Assembly: GCA_963575745.1 (NCBI GenBank)
Contig: CAUYUJ010009779.1
Span: 186,001 to 250,000 of the forward strand
Direction: 5' to 3'
Source of the DNA: Prorocentrum cordatum
Taxonomy: Eukaryota > Sar > Dinophyceae > Prorocentrales > Prorocentraceae
Length of the DNA stretch: 64,000 nucleotides
Shown here one piece after another: positions 50,834 to 60,187 of the stretch. Position 1 is the stretch's first letter. Every line of letters begins with the position of its first letter. Under the pieces are notes generated by a model. It ran no database searches. It was not told the origin of the DNA and saw only the letters and a list, made by a program, of their open reading frames with translations. The position numbers and the translations under genes are program-made.

Positions 50834-51060
50834 TTCAACAACAACAACAACAATCACAACACCAAATAACAACAGCAACAACAACTACAACAGCACCGGC
50901 AACAATCATCCGCACCACGGAAGCCCACTTCAACCACGCACCCATGGACAGTGAATGACCACTCTGCCTCCTCACTCTGATAACTGCACGTGTAGGGCGA
51001 TAAAAGGAGAGAAAGAGAGAGAGAGAGAGAGGAAGAGAGAGAAAGAGAAAGAGACAGAGA
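50834..51060 (-). repeat. COMP-1 composite repeat, locus 3
   Basis: (AAC)n, then GGAAGCCCACTTCAACCACG, CACCCATGGACAGTGAATGA and CTCACTCTGAT (the conserved COMP-1 block), then (GA)n at 51,005-51,060. The CGCGACCCACC minisatellite is missing. Confidence 0.65.
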
Positions 51061-51179
51061 AAGGGGGCAAAGTTTAATAGTAACGACACCCACGCACACG
51101 CCTAAACTTGTACACGCACATGCATAATGAGAGGGACAGGAGTTGAAAGGTTGAAATGGCGACATATCTGCATAGCGGC

Positions 51180-51489
51180 TTCCCTCTTTGTCGGCACACA
51201 CCCTTCACATGGAGCGTGCCCTCAGGAAGTTCCACCTACGGCCTCCCGCCCATCTTGGCAAACCCATCACAAGGTTCGTGCCCAACAGGGAGCTCCACCC
51301 ACGGCCCCATCGCATCGCGGCACACCCCGCACGAGGACCGTGCTGCCCGGCAGGTATGTGCACTGAGATGGAAGTTCCGCGTAGCGTCGCCTCGCTCACG
51401 CTGGCACATCTCTCACACGGATCACGCCCCACCTGCGGCCTCGGAGGCAAGGTTCGCATCTTGCCCCCACGCATGCCTCGGCACTTTGT
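51180..51489 (-). repeat. SAT-1-related segment and left copy of a ~165-bp direct repeat
   Basis: 51,200-51,362 matches 52,208-52,372: GGCCTCCCGCCC, GGCAAACCCATCACAAG, AACAGGGAGCTCCACCCACG, GGCCCCATCGCATCGCGGC and GCAGGTATGTG. The GGGAGCTCC core links it to SAT-1. Confidence 0.65.
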
Positions 51490-52190
51490 GAACCAACGGC
51501 AGCGGAGCCCACCGGCAAGACGAGGGAACGCCAGACGAAGACGGCGACGACGGTGGCGACGACGAGGGAGAGGAGAGAAAGGAAGGGCGACGGGGCACGC
51601 GCCCACGCCCGCGCGGCCCCGCGCCGGCTCAGCCCGGCTGGCTGGGGCGCGCAGCCGGCCGATCCTGGAGGAGGGCGGCGCGCCAGGCCGCCTCGTTGCC
51701 GCCTGCGCGCGTTGCCAGCAGTAGCAGCAGCATCCCCGCCCGCAGCGGCAGCGCGGGCGCCCTCCCGCCGCGCGGGCGGCTGGCCACTGGCGGCCCCGCT
51801 GGCGCCCAGCACCCGCAGCGCACGCAGGCAACCCAGACTGGGCCCTGGGACGCCGCGTGCGCCAGCCAGGCGCGGCCTGCGAAGAGCTCCCGCGCCGCCC
51901 GCCGCAGCTGCCCCCCGGCGCGGTGCACCCGCGGGCGCTGGGGCGGCGGCCTGCCCGCGCTGCGGCGGCGGCGCTGCCGCTGCGGCCTTGCGGTGCGATT
52001 GCCTCCCGCAGGTCACCGTGCGGCCAGTTCGTCGCGCCCGCGCTGCCTCCAAGCGCGGCGATCCCGCGGCTCACGAAGCGGGGATCCGTGACGACGTCAA
52101 CGCGTGCCCCTGCAGGCTGCACGCCTACACCGCAGCCCACAGCTCGGCACGCGGCGCGGTTCGCCGCCCGTCCACCTGGCCGTGGCGGTC
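51490..52190. other. Very GC-rich segment between the two direct repeats
   Basis: Open for hundreds of codons on both strands because stops are rare. Ala/Arg/Pro-rich in every frame. I cannot support a gene. It contains an ACGACGGCG-type tract at 51,535-51,580. Confidence 0.25.
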
Positions 52191-52194
52191 GATG

Positions 52195-52372
52195 CGCCCA
52201 GCGGGGAGCCCCTCCACACGGAGCGTGTCCTCAGGGGGCTCCACCCACGGCCTCCCGCCCCTCTCGGCAAACCCATCACAAGCTTCGTGCCCAACAGGGA
52301 GCTCCACCCACGGCCCCATCGCATCGCGGCGCACTCCTCACGCGGATCGTGCTGCCCCGCAGGTATGTGGAG
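52195..52372 (-). repeat. SAT-1-related segment and right copy of the ~165-bp direct repeat
   Basis: Close match to 51,200-51,362, again ending GCAGGTATGTG, which also looks like a splice donor. Could be a duplicated exon or repeat unit. Confidence 0.65.
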
Positions 52373-52817
52373 GGCGGCTTGGAGGCCTCAACCTTTTGGG
52401 GCGTCTTGGAGGCCGCGTGGGCTGCTTCGCAGCCATGGTGGGCGTGATGCGGCCACTTTGCTGCCTTGTGGGCCCCGTGGAGGTCCCCTGTGGCGTGTCC
52501 AAGCTCAATGAAGGGGCCGTCTTGGGGCCTTTTGAACCATCTCGGGCGCTACGTGGGTCGTCTTGGCAGCATGGGGTGTGCTGGGGCTCTCTTGAACGCC
52601 TCTTGTGGCGTCTTCAGGGGTCGGGCAGAAGAGCAGGCGGCAACGTGAACACCTTTGAAAATCCAAAGGATCATCAATGATGTCTGCCTGTTGTGGCTGT
52701 TTAGGAAAGCAGTCTGGAGCCCTCGTGGAGCGTCTTGGAGGCCTCGTGGGCCGTCTCGCAGCAATGGAGGGTTTGCTGGGGCGTGATGGGGCCTTCTGTG
52801 CCATAGCCATTTTTCGG
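52373..52817. repeat. Degenerate CTTGGAGGCC/GTGGGCC repeats
   Basis: 52,395-52,475 and 52,735-52,800 share GTCTTGGAGGCC, CGTGGGC, TCGCAGC and GGGCGTGATG. The rest is loose GGGGCCTTTTG-like motifs. Ends at a CCATAGCCATTTTT string next to a TIR-B fragment. Confidence 0.4.
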
Positions 52818-52858
52818 GGATGGGCAGACCCCCTATAGTAAAACATGGTTTAGTGAAC
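52818..52858. mobile_element. TIR-B left-end fragment
   Basis: GGATGGGCAGACCCCC, then TATAGTAAAACATGGTTTAG. No right end. Confidence 0.6.
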
Positions 52859-52915
52859 CCCATGCGGCACTGAGGCAGCGCCGCGCCCCCCCGCCTACTC
52901 CGATGTGTATGTACG

Positions 52916-52925
52916 TATGTATGTG

Positions 52926-52964
<39 letters not shown>

Positions 52965-52975
52965 ATACATACATA
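52916..52975 (+). repeat. (TA)n with GTATGT flank
   Basis: TATATA run with ATACATA on both sides, palindromic. No gene. Confidence 0.85.
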
Positions 52976-53196
52976 CAGTCGGACTCGATTGGACAGGACA
53001 CGCGAGAGGGTACAAGACCCTTCCGAGGGCCACATCGCCAAAGGAATGTACGAAGCATGGGTCGCGAGACAGACGACACACGGGTACCCTTGATCTGGCA
53101 GGGTCGACCTACTAATCTGGGCCGCCTGTATGTATGTGTATATATGCACACACTAGAACCCCGCGCGCGATACGCGCGCGCTTACGTTCTGGCACA

Positions 53197-53382
53197 GACC
53201 AGGGCAGCGCCTCAACAACGGACGGGTTAGAGTCAACTCTCAAAGCCCAATCGCTACTGATCGCCAGAACGAAGGCCCTCATCGACCTCGTCATGCTTAT
53301 CACCATCCTTCTGTTCATTGCCCTCTCCCCCTCCTCCCAATTATCATCTCCTCCATTGTTTTCTGTGCTCCTCTTTCTCTAA
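53197..53382 (+). CDS. Exon with one membrane segment, unknown gene
   Basis: Starts after TTCTGGCACAG. Reads DQGSASTTDGLESTLKAQSL, ARTKALIDLVMLITILLFIA and then a Ser/Pro-rich tail to TAA at 53,382. The hydrophobic helix is preceded by a short polar region, as in a tail-anchored or last-helix protein. No family recognised. Confidence 0.35.
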   Translation, partial: DQGSASTTDGLESTLKAQSLLIARTKALIDLVMLITILLFIALSPSSQLSSPPLFSVLLFL

Positions 53383-53631
53383 TGTTCTTTCTCTTTCTCT
53401 CTTTCTCTCTCTCTTTCTCTCCCCCTTTTTTTGTTTCTCTCTCTCTCTCTCTGTCTCTCTCGCTCTCTCTCTCTCTCTTCCCATCATTCATCTTTCATCC
53501 CCCTCTTATTCAATACTCCTAAACCTACTCCTCTCGATTCTCATTTTCCGCCGCCATCTCCCCCACCCACGTGAACGTTATGTCTCCTTGGTTTCAGCAT
53601 CTTTGCAGACTCTTCTTTGGCTATTTTTTAC
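53383..53631 (+). repeat. (CT)n-rich spacer
   Basis: 53,390-53,480 is a TCTC/TTTC microsatellite. The rest is unassigned. Confidence 0.7.
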
Positions 53632-53660
53632 TATTCCCTCTGTAGAGGGACAGGCCCGAA
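53632..53660. mobile_element. TIR-A right-end fragment
   Basis: CTCTGTAGAGGGACAGGCCC then GAATTCA. No left end nearby. Confidence 0.6.
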
Positions 53661-53984
53661 TTCAGCCTACTGGGCCTCTTCGGTCGTCTCAGGGAAGCCC
53701 ACAACGTGTGCCTCCGAGGGGCCTCTTTGAGGGGCCCGTTGGGCCGTCGAGTGGCCATCTTGGGCCTATCGTGGGCAATCTGGACCCATCGTGGCAATAT
53801 TGGGGTGCTCGTCGGGCCCTCCTGAGGCCACCTGGGGCCCTCTAGGGTCGTCTTGGCGCCATCTGGGGTCGTCTTGGGCCCTCCTGGGGCGCTCCGGAAC
53901 CAGCCTCCCTGGCCACACCTGGGGCTGTCACGGATCGGCTTTCTATGTATTCAAGTACTCCGCGTTCTAATTCAACTAGATAGA
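53661..53984 (+). repeat. Degenerate GGGCC/CATCGTGG repeats
   Basis: Loose repeats of TCTTGGGCC, CATCGTGGGCAAT, GGGGCCCTCTAGGGTCG. Similar in style to 52.4 kb. No gene. Confidence 0.4.
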
Positions 53985-54275
53985 GAGCGAGAGAGAGAGA
54001 GAGAGAAAGAGAACCAAACAGAGGGAGGGAGGGAGAGAGAGAAAGAGAGACAGAGAGCGCGGGGTGGGTCGCGGGTGGGTCGCGGGGTGGGTCGCGTGTG
54101 GGTCGCCGGTGGGTCGCGGGGCGGGTCGCGAGTGGGTCGCGGGGCGGGTCGCGGGTGGGACGACGACAACAACAAACAACAAACAACAAACAACAAAAAT
54201 CCGCATCGCGGAATTCCACTTCAGCCACGCACCCAGGGACAGTGAATGACCGTTCGGTTCAGTCCCCTCACTCTG
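53985..54275 (-). repeat. COMP-1 composite repeat, locus 4
   Basis: (GA)n, then GGTGGGTCGCG minisatellite (54,060-54,160), (AAC)n and the conserved block (GCGGAATTCCACTTCAGCCA, ACCCAGGGACAGTGAATGAC). This is the complete mirror image of locus 1 at 23.8 kb. Confidence 0.7.
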
Positions 54276-54286
54276 ATGTAGATCAG

Positions 54287-54412
54287 TGGAGAGGGCGTGT
54301 GCGCGAACTCATGTGTGCCAAGCTCATAGACAACCAACGCGTGTCATTTACGATTCATGTGACTCCAGCCCTCAAGCAAAGAGAAAAGGGCCTCTGGTGG
54401 CGGGGGAAATGA
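54287..54412 (+). CDS. C-terminal exon, unknown gene
   Basis: Starts after GTAGATCAG. Reads ELMCAKLIDNQRVSFTIHVT, PALKQREKGLWWRGK and TGA. Good protein character. It begins only a few bases after COMP-1 locus 4. Confidence 0.35.
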   Translation, partial: WRGRVRELMCAKLIDNQRVSFTIHVTPALKQREKGLWWRGK

Positions 54413-54474
54413 ACATGACGGCCGCTTGCCGCATCGCCAGCGCCATCTGGTAAGGACAAACACTTTGACCGTAC

Positions 54475-54705
54475 ATGAATTCTGGATTGGAAATACGAGG
54501 TCAATCGTACCATCCGGCCTCAACTCCTCAGTGCACTACCGCGCAGAATGTCGGCACATACCCCTCCGATGGATCCCCATTAATGTTTACGATGAGGTAT
54601 GGGTGCGACAAAGCCGCGCATGCTACTATCACATTCGCACACTTCGCTCACAAGACATACAAGTGTACAAGTGGCAGCAGCGCAGCGACAATAGAGTGCA
54701 AATAG
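54475..54705 (+). CDS. Cys/Thr-rich open frame, unknown
   Basis: 77 codons ending KTYKCTSGSSAATIECK then TAG. Another plus frame over the same bases (VHEFWIGNTRSIV) is also open, so the coding frame is uncertain. Confidence 0.25.
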   Translation: MNSGLEIRGQSYHPASTPQCTTAQNVGTYPSDGSPLMFTMRYGCDKAAHATITFAHFAHKTYKCTSGSSAATIECK

Positions 54706-54863
54706 TGTAACCACATACTCGCACACAACACATAAAGCAAATACACACACAAACGCGCCCACATCCAGCACATTTCCATTGCAACTTGCACTGTATTATT
54801 CGGCGGCCCACTCTGGCTGCTCCAGGCTGCAAGCTCTTCCTAGACTGCTGTATTGGTGGCGCC

Positions 54864-55212
54864 TCTTGTGTTATCTCTATATTTCGCATTCGCATTCGTA
54901 TTCGCACTCTCATTAGGATATGTTGGGCGCCCGAAGTATCCGGGGTAACTCGGGTCCGGGGTAACTCGGGCTTGGATTCCCGAAAAAGGAGCCCGAGTTA
55001 TCCCTGACCCGAGTTACCCCTGATGATTCGGGGCTCTGGACGCCCGAAGTATCCGGGGTAACTCGGGTCCGGGGTAACTCGGGTTCGGGTTCCCGAAAAA
55101 GCGAACCCGAGTTATCCCTGACCCGAGTTACCCCTGATGATTCGGGGCTCTGATCTTGTGTTATCTCTATATTTCGCATTCGCATTCGTATTCGCACTCT
55201 CATTAGGATATG
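54864..55212. mobile_element. PAL-1 palindromic element, copy 2, flanked by 59-bp direct repeats
   Basis: Insert 54,923-55,153 (231 bp): two tandem units with GGGGTAACTCGGGT arms and TGATGATTCGGGGCTCT ends, as at 11,761. It is bracketed by two identical 59-bp copies (54,864-54,922 and 55,154-55,212) starting TCTTGTGTTATCTCTATATT and ending CATTAGGATATG. Confidence 0.8.
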
Positions 55213-55424
55213 GTCCTTGCCCCCTTGGGCCGGAGCGTGGAGGTCGTAACATCTCTATGCGTACACGTGCCGGGGAAATCAGAAGCCAGACAACACCACT
55301 GTGCATCCCTGCTGGAGTTGGTTCCGGCGTTGATGTCGGTTGGTGTCGTGTTGGCAGGTGTCTTGGCCATCTCATTCGGGTGCTGGGCTCCTGTCGATGA
55401 GATGAAGTCGGACTCCACACTCGG
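55213..55424 (+). CDS. Exon with a membrane segment, unknown gene
   Basis: From an AG at about 55,281 the frame reads HHCASLLELVPALMSVGVVL, AGVLAISFGCWAPVDEMKSD and runs to the TIR-E element, whose first two bases are GT. The GT could serve as the donor. With 53,197-53,382 and 54,287-54,412 it may form one plus-strand gene, which is inference from proximity only. Confidence 0.35.
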
Positions 55425-55617
55425 GTCGGGCGAAAGGGGGGGATAGCAAAGGGGGGGTTTGAGAATCAGCTCACGTAGCTGATTTTCCCGGCGCCTCCCG
55501 GCGCCGGGAGGCGCCCATGTATCGAGGAATGGGCCCCTCGGTGAGGCCGAAATCAGCTGCATGCAGCAAATTTCGTAACCCCCCCTTTCCCAATCCCCCC
55601 CTTTCGCCCGGCCCGAC
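55425..55617. mobile_element. TIR-E foldback element, copy 2
   Basis: A 193-bp copy with GTCGGGCGAAAGGGGGGGAT on the left and CTTTCGCCCGGCCCGAC on the right. The interior CAGCTCACGTAGCTG hairpin and a CGGCGCCTCCCGGCGCCG palindrome are present. Confidence 0.75.
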
Positions 55618-56105
55618 ACACGTCCGGGCAATCTACACACACACCATCCCATGGCCGAGCGGTAGCAGTGGCCGGGTATGATGGTGGTGTGTAGGTGCCT
55701 TCTGCGGAGGAGAGCGCGAAAATCTCGCCGAAGCTCGTTAAGGGGTTAGCGACTTCTGCTGTCCTTCGACTCTCGCTAGAAAGATGCCCCGATCTCTCCA
55801 GATTAGATACATACAAGGTTGCGCAAGCGTGCTTGGATTAGCGTCGAAGAAAGACAATAATCGATCCTCGCCCCCGCATGCCGATCGGAGAAGAACCGCC
55901 AAGCCTGTAGGAGGGATCGGACATCCCCTTCCAGAGACCCTAAACCAGAACATTGCTAACGTGGACTGACTGTGAACAGTTCACCTGGAGAGAACGAATA
56001 CACGTCGGTCGGAAGAAATAGGTAGAAGCATGAAGTAGGAAGCCGGAAACAGTAGATTGGGCCCAGACCCCCCCACAGAAGAAGAACACACAGCCAAAGC
56101 ATGCC
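55618..56105. other. Spacer, nothing recognised
   Basis: Open frames at 55,784-55,969 (plus) and 55,953-55,738 (minus) have no boundary support. Motif GAAGTAGGAAGCCGG at 56,033 echoes the repeat at 56,115. Confidence 0.2.
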
Positions 56106-56185
56106 GATTCTTGAAGTAGGAAGGCGCTTGAAGTAGACCAGGATCTGGGGATCCAAAAATACGTACTTTCAACGACTGGCGTGCA
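56106..56185 (+). repeat. Related empty site for PAL-1
   Basis: GATTCTTGAAGTAGGAAGGC, GATCTGGGGATCC and TACTTTCAACGACTGGCGTG align with 11,700-11,757 and 11,989-12,020 but without the 228-bp PAL-1 insert. Confidence 0.6.
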
Positions 56186-56785
56186 GTGGAAGAGTGTCTC
56201 GGCCTGCGGCTGCAAATTTCTCGGGCGTGCCCATGTTCGGCGGCTCTCACACGGGGTGGAGTGAGAGGAGGCGGACCTGCTCAGGGTGCGGCGGGGCTTC
56301 TCCGAGGCCCTCGCGCCTTCCTATCCGAAGCCACGGACGGCGCCACCGTAGGGGCGGGGACATCTGAGAGCCCCCGCCGCCTTCTTGAGAATGCCTGCCC
56401 CCTCGGCCCTCTCACTTTCCTCCTGGGCTCGCCACCGAGATGTCTTGGATGATCCATGTCCTTGCATGCGAGATCCTGACTGGAGACAAGCGGTACCGAC
56501 ACCGCTGCTCCCTGGACCTATCCCTATGTGCGTTCTCACCAGGAGTCTCGAGGCGAATCCAGCCGTTTGCAACGAGGGCTTCTCAGGAGGCCCTGAAAGG
56601 CAAACACGAAGGAAGCGAAGCAGTTCGGTACGTTTTCCCTTCAGTGGCAGCTCAAAATCGGTCCCTGGACCCTTCCTGGGATCCAAGCGCATCAATTTTC
56701 CGAGCTGCGTCCATCCGTGACGACGAGGGCTCCCCCAAGGCCACCTTGGAGGAACAAAAAACGGCAAGGAACATCAAATTTCGGT
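56186..56785 (+). other. Spacer with an uncertain plus-strand ORF
   Basis: 56,285-56,330 resembles the long inverted repeat arm (GAGGCCCTCGCGCCTTC). 56,440-56,785 is open for 115 codons (LTGDKRYRHRCSLDLSLCAF, LEEQKTARNIKFR) to TAA inside TIR-H. However, 56,525-56,600 also resembles 9,357-9,430, so this may be repeat sequence. Confidence 0.25.
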
Positions 56786-56911
56786 AATCCGCGCGGATTT
56801 CTTTGATCTGCGCTGGGCCCACATCCCTGGCGCGCGAAGCACGCCAGGCACAACGCCAGAGGCGCTGCCAAGGGGTGTCCAATGCCGATCCAAGAAATCC
56901 GCGCGGATCTC
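56786..56911. mobile_element. TIR-H foldback element, copy 3
   Basis: Best copy: AATCCGCGCGGATTTCTTTG on the left and CAAGAAATCCGCGCGGATCT on the right, followed inward by GATCTGCGCTGG / GCCGATC. Centre GGCGCGCGAAGCACGCC. Confidence 0.7.
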
Positions 56912-56954
56912 CGAAAGCTTACATTTACGCAGTTTGCTGTTCCTCGACAACTAC

Positions 56955-57150
56955 CGTCGTCTCGGGTTCGGGGGACTCTGGTTCATCAGACGGCGCCGCC
57001 CCAAAAATGACGAGGCCCACTGAAGTTTGACGCGCGCTACCGCTGCAGACATCCCGCAGCATCTGGACCGTCAAATCCCAGGGCGCGCCGATCAAAAGAG
57101 CGCCTCCACACCCGAGACCCGGCGAACTCGAGTCTCACGGCTCCCCGAAC
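56955..57150. mobile_element. TIR-L foldback element, copy 2
   Basis: Shares AAAATGACG, GAAGTTTGACGCG, CAGACATCCCGC and CTCGAGTCTCACGGCTCCCC with copy 1. The left arm (GTCTCGGGTTCGGGGGACTC) is rearranged. Confidence 0.55.
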
Positions 57151-57153
57151 TAA

Positions 57154-57312
57154 AGGGAAATTAGGACACACAAATAAATACACACAAATAAAAATAGTCT
57201 CCATATTTTCCCATATTTTCTGGGTTTTTGTCTTCCCCCCCAATTCCCATATTTTCCCATATTTTCCTGGGAATCGAGGATTAATTGTGTCTGTGTGTTG
57301 TTCTCCCTCCTG
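57154..57312 (+). repeat. DR-1 dispersed repeat, copy 3
   Basis: GGACACACAAATAAATACAC, CCCATATTTTCTGGGTTTTT, GTCTTCCCCCCCAATTCCC and TTAATTGTGTCTGTGTGTTG. The 5' GGGGCCC is replaced. Confidence 0.75.
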
Positions 57313-57505
57313 ACGAACCTCCTCCTCGGACCGACCCCCACGTGGGCGTCGCTCCCTGGGGGAGGCCGAGCACTGCGGGGGCGAAGCCACGTGCACCGCT
57401 CGTGCTTCTCTGGGGCCCCGGGCGGCCCTTCTCTGGCGCACCCGGGGTGCACGACAAAAGTGCACCCTGCTTCACCCCCCGCCCATCGAACCCCCGAATA
57501 TTGGC

Positions 57506-57830
57506 GGTGGACAAACCTCCCTTCAGTAAACCTTCCTTTCGTGAAAACGGCCTGGGACCAAAACCGACGCACCTGGACCCGCAAGACAGACGGCCGCGAC
57601 GCCCCCTCGCGAACCGAAAACGGCCAATTCGCTCATCGACGTGTCAAGGTAGGAGATCTATCAACCTCCGAGAATCCCTGAGACCCCACGTTGCAAAAAA
57701 AAAAAAAACATCGCACAAAATCACGCCCAGAGCCCCGGACCGCATCTTTCTGCGTCATTTTTCGAGCCGGATCGATCTGTGAGGGTCCCGGGGCTTGAAA
57801 TTGAGCGAAAACGCCCGTCAGGACCTCCGA
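57506..57830 (+). mobile_element. TIR-B foldback element, copy 6, plus shared downstream segment
   Basis: 57,506-57,666 has GGTGGACAAACCTCC and GGAGATCTATCAACC ends. 57,667-57,830 (GAGAATCCCTGAGACCCCAC, TCACGCCCAGAGCCCCGGAC, TTGAGCGAAAACGCCCG) matches 63,785-63,945 after copy 8, so the repeated unit extends beyond the right TIR in these two. Confidence 0.7.
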
Positions 57831-57961
57831 GAACAACGCAATGCCCGACCCCCTCCCCGCGCGGGGGGGCCGCCGGAGCCCAGGCAGCCAGCCGCAGCAC
57901 CGGCGCACCCCGCGGGCGCGCGGGCATCGCCGCGCGCGCGAGCGCGCGCGCGAAGCTTTCA

Positions 57962-58317
57962 GTCGGGCCCGTCCCCCTACAGGGGGATTGTCGACGAACA
58001 CAAAAAATACCCCCCAAAATAGTCAAACACTAGTCGAAAAATAGCCCGGGGACTATTCTTCGAGTATTAGTTTTGACCTTCTTGGGGTGTTTTTTTTATA
58101 TAAAAACAAATAATTTTTCGCCGACGGTCCCCAGACGAAAAATACAAAATCACCCTACAGGGGGATTGTCGACGAAACATACAAAACACACCAAAAATAC
58201 TCCAAAAAGGTCCCCAAAAAAATAACAAAATAGTCCCCAGACTATTTTTGGACTATTTGGGGTATATTCTTGTATTATTGTTCGTCGAAAACCCCCCTGT
58301 GGGGGGACAGGCCCGAC
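57962..58317. mobile_element. TIR-A foldback element, copy 5 (long, with internal left end)
   Basis: A 356-bp copy: GTCGGGCCCGTCCCCCTACA on the left and GGGGGGACAGGCCCGAC on the right, with GATTGTCGACGAA / TTCGTCGAAAAC inner arms. A second CCCTACAGGGGGATTGTCGA at 58,154 shows an internal duplication or nested copy. Flanks are TTCA and TTAA. Confidence 0.75.
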
Positions 58318-58499
58318 TTAAGCCGAACTGCGGGGGGCCGCCTGCCGGCCTCGGGCCCCGCGCTGCCGGGTGGGGGCCGCCCTTCGGGCGCCCGCTTCGG
58401 CCCCGTTCGGCAGGCTCTCGAGAGCCCTCGGCCTTCGAGCCGCGGTCCTCGCTCGGGGGTGGAGCCCCGAGCGCTCCGCGGTCCTCGATCCTGGAACCC
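58318..58499. other. GC-rich spacer
   Basis: Nothing recognised. Confidence 0.2.
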
Positions 58500-58745
58500 T
58501 TCCTCCTCCTCCTCCTCCTCCTCCTCCTCCTCCTCCTCCTCCTCCTCCTCCTCCTCCTCTCCTCTCCTCCCTCTCCTCCTCCTTCCTCCTCTCCTCTCCC
58601 TCCCTCTCCCCTCCATCCCCGCTTCTTTTCCTCCTCCGCCCATCCCCCCCTCCCTCAGCCCCCCGCCCCCCCCCCCGCGCCCCTCCCCCCCCCCCCCTCC
58701 CTCCTCCTCCTCATCCTCCTCCTCCTCCTCCTCCTCCTCCTCCTC
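58500..58745 (+). repeat. (CTC)n tract
   Basis: CTC and CCCTCC repeats with C runs at 58,660-58,700. Confidence 0.9.
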
Positions 58746-59433
58746 GATCGGCATTCGCCATCCCCCTCCCGTCGGACTGCACGTCGCGGCGACGTTCGGG
58801 GCGCACGGCCGCAGCCTGCCGCGGCCGCGGCCGGCCAAGACAACAGTGGTCTGCGGAAGTGCACAAGCTGCCTCAACACGCCTGGGCATCCTCCTCGCGT
58901 GGCGATTACTATGCTCTTTCACTTCGCTCCTCTTCTCTCGGAAAGAGCAGAGGATCGACATGGATTCATCCGGCGGCCTCACCCCGTTGTCGTGCCAGCG
59001 CCTCCTGCTGGACGTGTAACTTGTTGGACGCCAGAGGTGGCTGCGTACAAACATTGGTAATTACAATGGCCAAGCAGCAAATGCTGTCTAAAACCATCAG
59101 CGGCCGCTGTTGGGCAGGCGGCCTTCTGTCTCACATGGACAACGTCCGCGGCGGCGCGGACAGCGAGTCCTGTTCAAAATGGACAAGACATGCTGGTATT
59201 TAGTCTTCGTGCCCGCTCTTTCGGTACCCATTTCGACCGTACCGAGGCTTGGGCCTGAGCGGTGGTGGTGGCCGCAGCTTCCGCAGGCGGCACCCGCGGC
59301 AGGCCAACGTCGCGACGGCGCTCAGGGGCTGCTGATCGTGCCCCAGGTCCACGGCTGAGACGAAGCCAGGACAGGACAGCATCGGACCAGGACAAATCCC
59401 CCAGAGGCCTACGAGCGCGCTCCGAAGATCGGC
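58746..59433. other. Spacer with possible exon sequence
   Basis: 58,840-59,205 is less biased than its surroundings and contains a short plus-strand frame (MAKQQMLSKTISGRC), but no convincing boundaries. The rest is unassigned. Confidence 0.25.
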
Positions 59434-59595
59434 GGTGGACAAACCTCCCTTTAGTAAACCTCCCCTTAGTGAAAACGGCCTGGGACCGAATCCGACGGAC
59501 CTGGACCCGCAAAAACGACGGCCGCGACGCCCCCTCGCAAACCGAAAACGGTCAATTCCTCAATCGACTTGTCAGGGTAGGAGGTCTGTCCAACC
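59434..59595. mobile_element. TIR-B foldback element, copy 7
   Basis: GGTGGACAAACCTCCCTTTA and GTAGGAGGTCTGTCCAACC ends. Internal GACGGACCTGGACCCGCAAA intact. Confidence 0.75.
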
Positions 59596-59797
59596 CCGAG
59601 AAGAGGCCCCACGAAGCATCACTGAGGACTCTGCCCCACGTCAGCGTCGTCGTCGCCGCCGAAGCGGCCGTCGTGGCCGCCGTCTCCCTTCCGGATCGGC
59701 GGCGCCGGCCGTATATAAGGCCTTCCCCATCGGACCAGGACACATCGGGGTCCTCTGAGATCCGGCGAATCTGGAGGATGTGTCGGGCGCCGCGCTG
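59596..59797. other. Spacer between TIR-B and TIR-G
   Basis: Contains GTCGTCGCCGCC motifs. Nothing else recognised. Confidence 0.2.
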
Positions 59798-59923
59798 GCC
59801 ATCGCTCGGACGTCCATTTCCTGTGCTTTTTTCGGTTTCGTGCGTGGTTTTTTTGCCAAATGATCGAGGATGCTCCTCGATGGTTCTCGCCGAAGGAAAA
59901 CATGCACACGTCCGAGCGATGTC
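59798..59923. mobile_element. TIR-G foldback element, copy 3
   Basis: GCCATCGCTCGGACGT and ACGTCCGAGCGATGTC ends with central ATCGAGGATGCTCCTCGAT hairpin. Confidence 0.75.
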
Positions 59924-60187
59924 AGGCGCGGCCTTCTAAGAACGTTGCAGACCGCTCCGAGAGCGTTCCAGAGTGCTCTGGGGCGAGTCTTCCCTGGCCC
60001 CACCCAGAGGGTGCCGCCAGCTCGTCGCTCCACTCTGGAGCCCCCTGGCCCTCTGGGCCTCGTGATGGGGTGCTCTAGGAGAGCACCGCGAGGGCCTCCC
60101 TGGGCATCCTGGGGACATCTTGGGCCAGGGACATGTCTGACAACACCCGAGGCGCAGGCGTTGGTTTCAGTTTGGGTGACCCAACAG

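Noticed and set aside
51205-52680. 311- and 375-codon ORFs in opposite directions
   Set aside because: Stop-poor GC-rich sequence, Ala/Arg/Pro-rich in all frames, overlapping a repeat at both ends.
52801-52815. CCATAGCCATTTTT as a relict dinoflagellate spliced leader
   Set aside because: Only partial agreement with the leader as I know it, diverging after the T run, and it abuts a TIR-B fragment rather than a coding exon.
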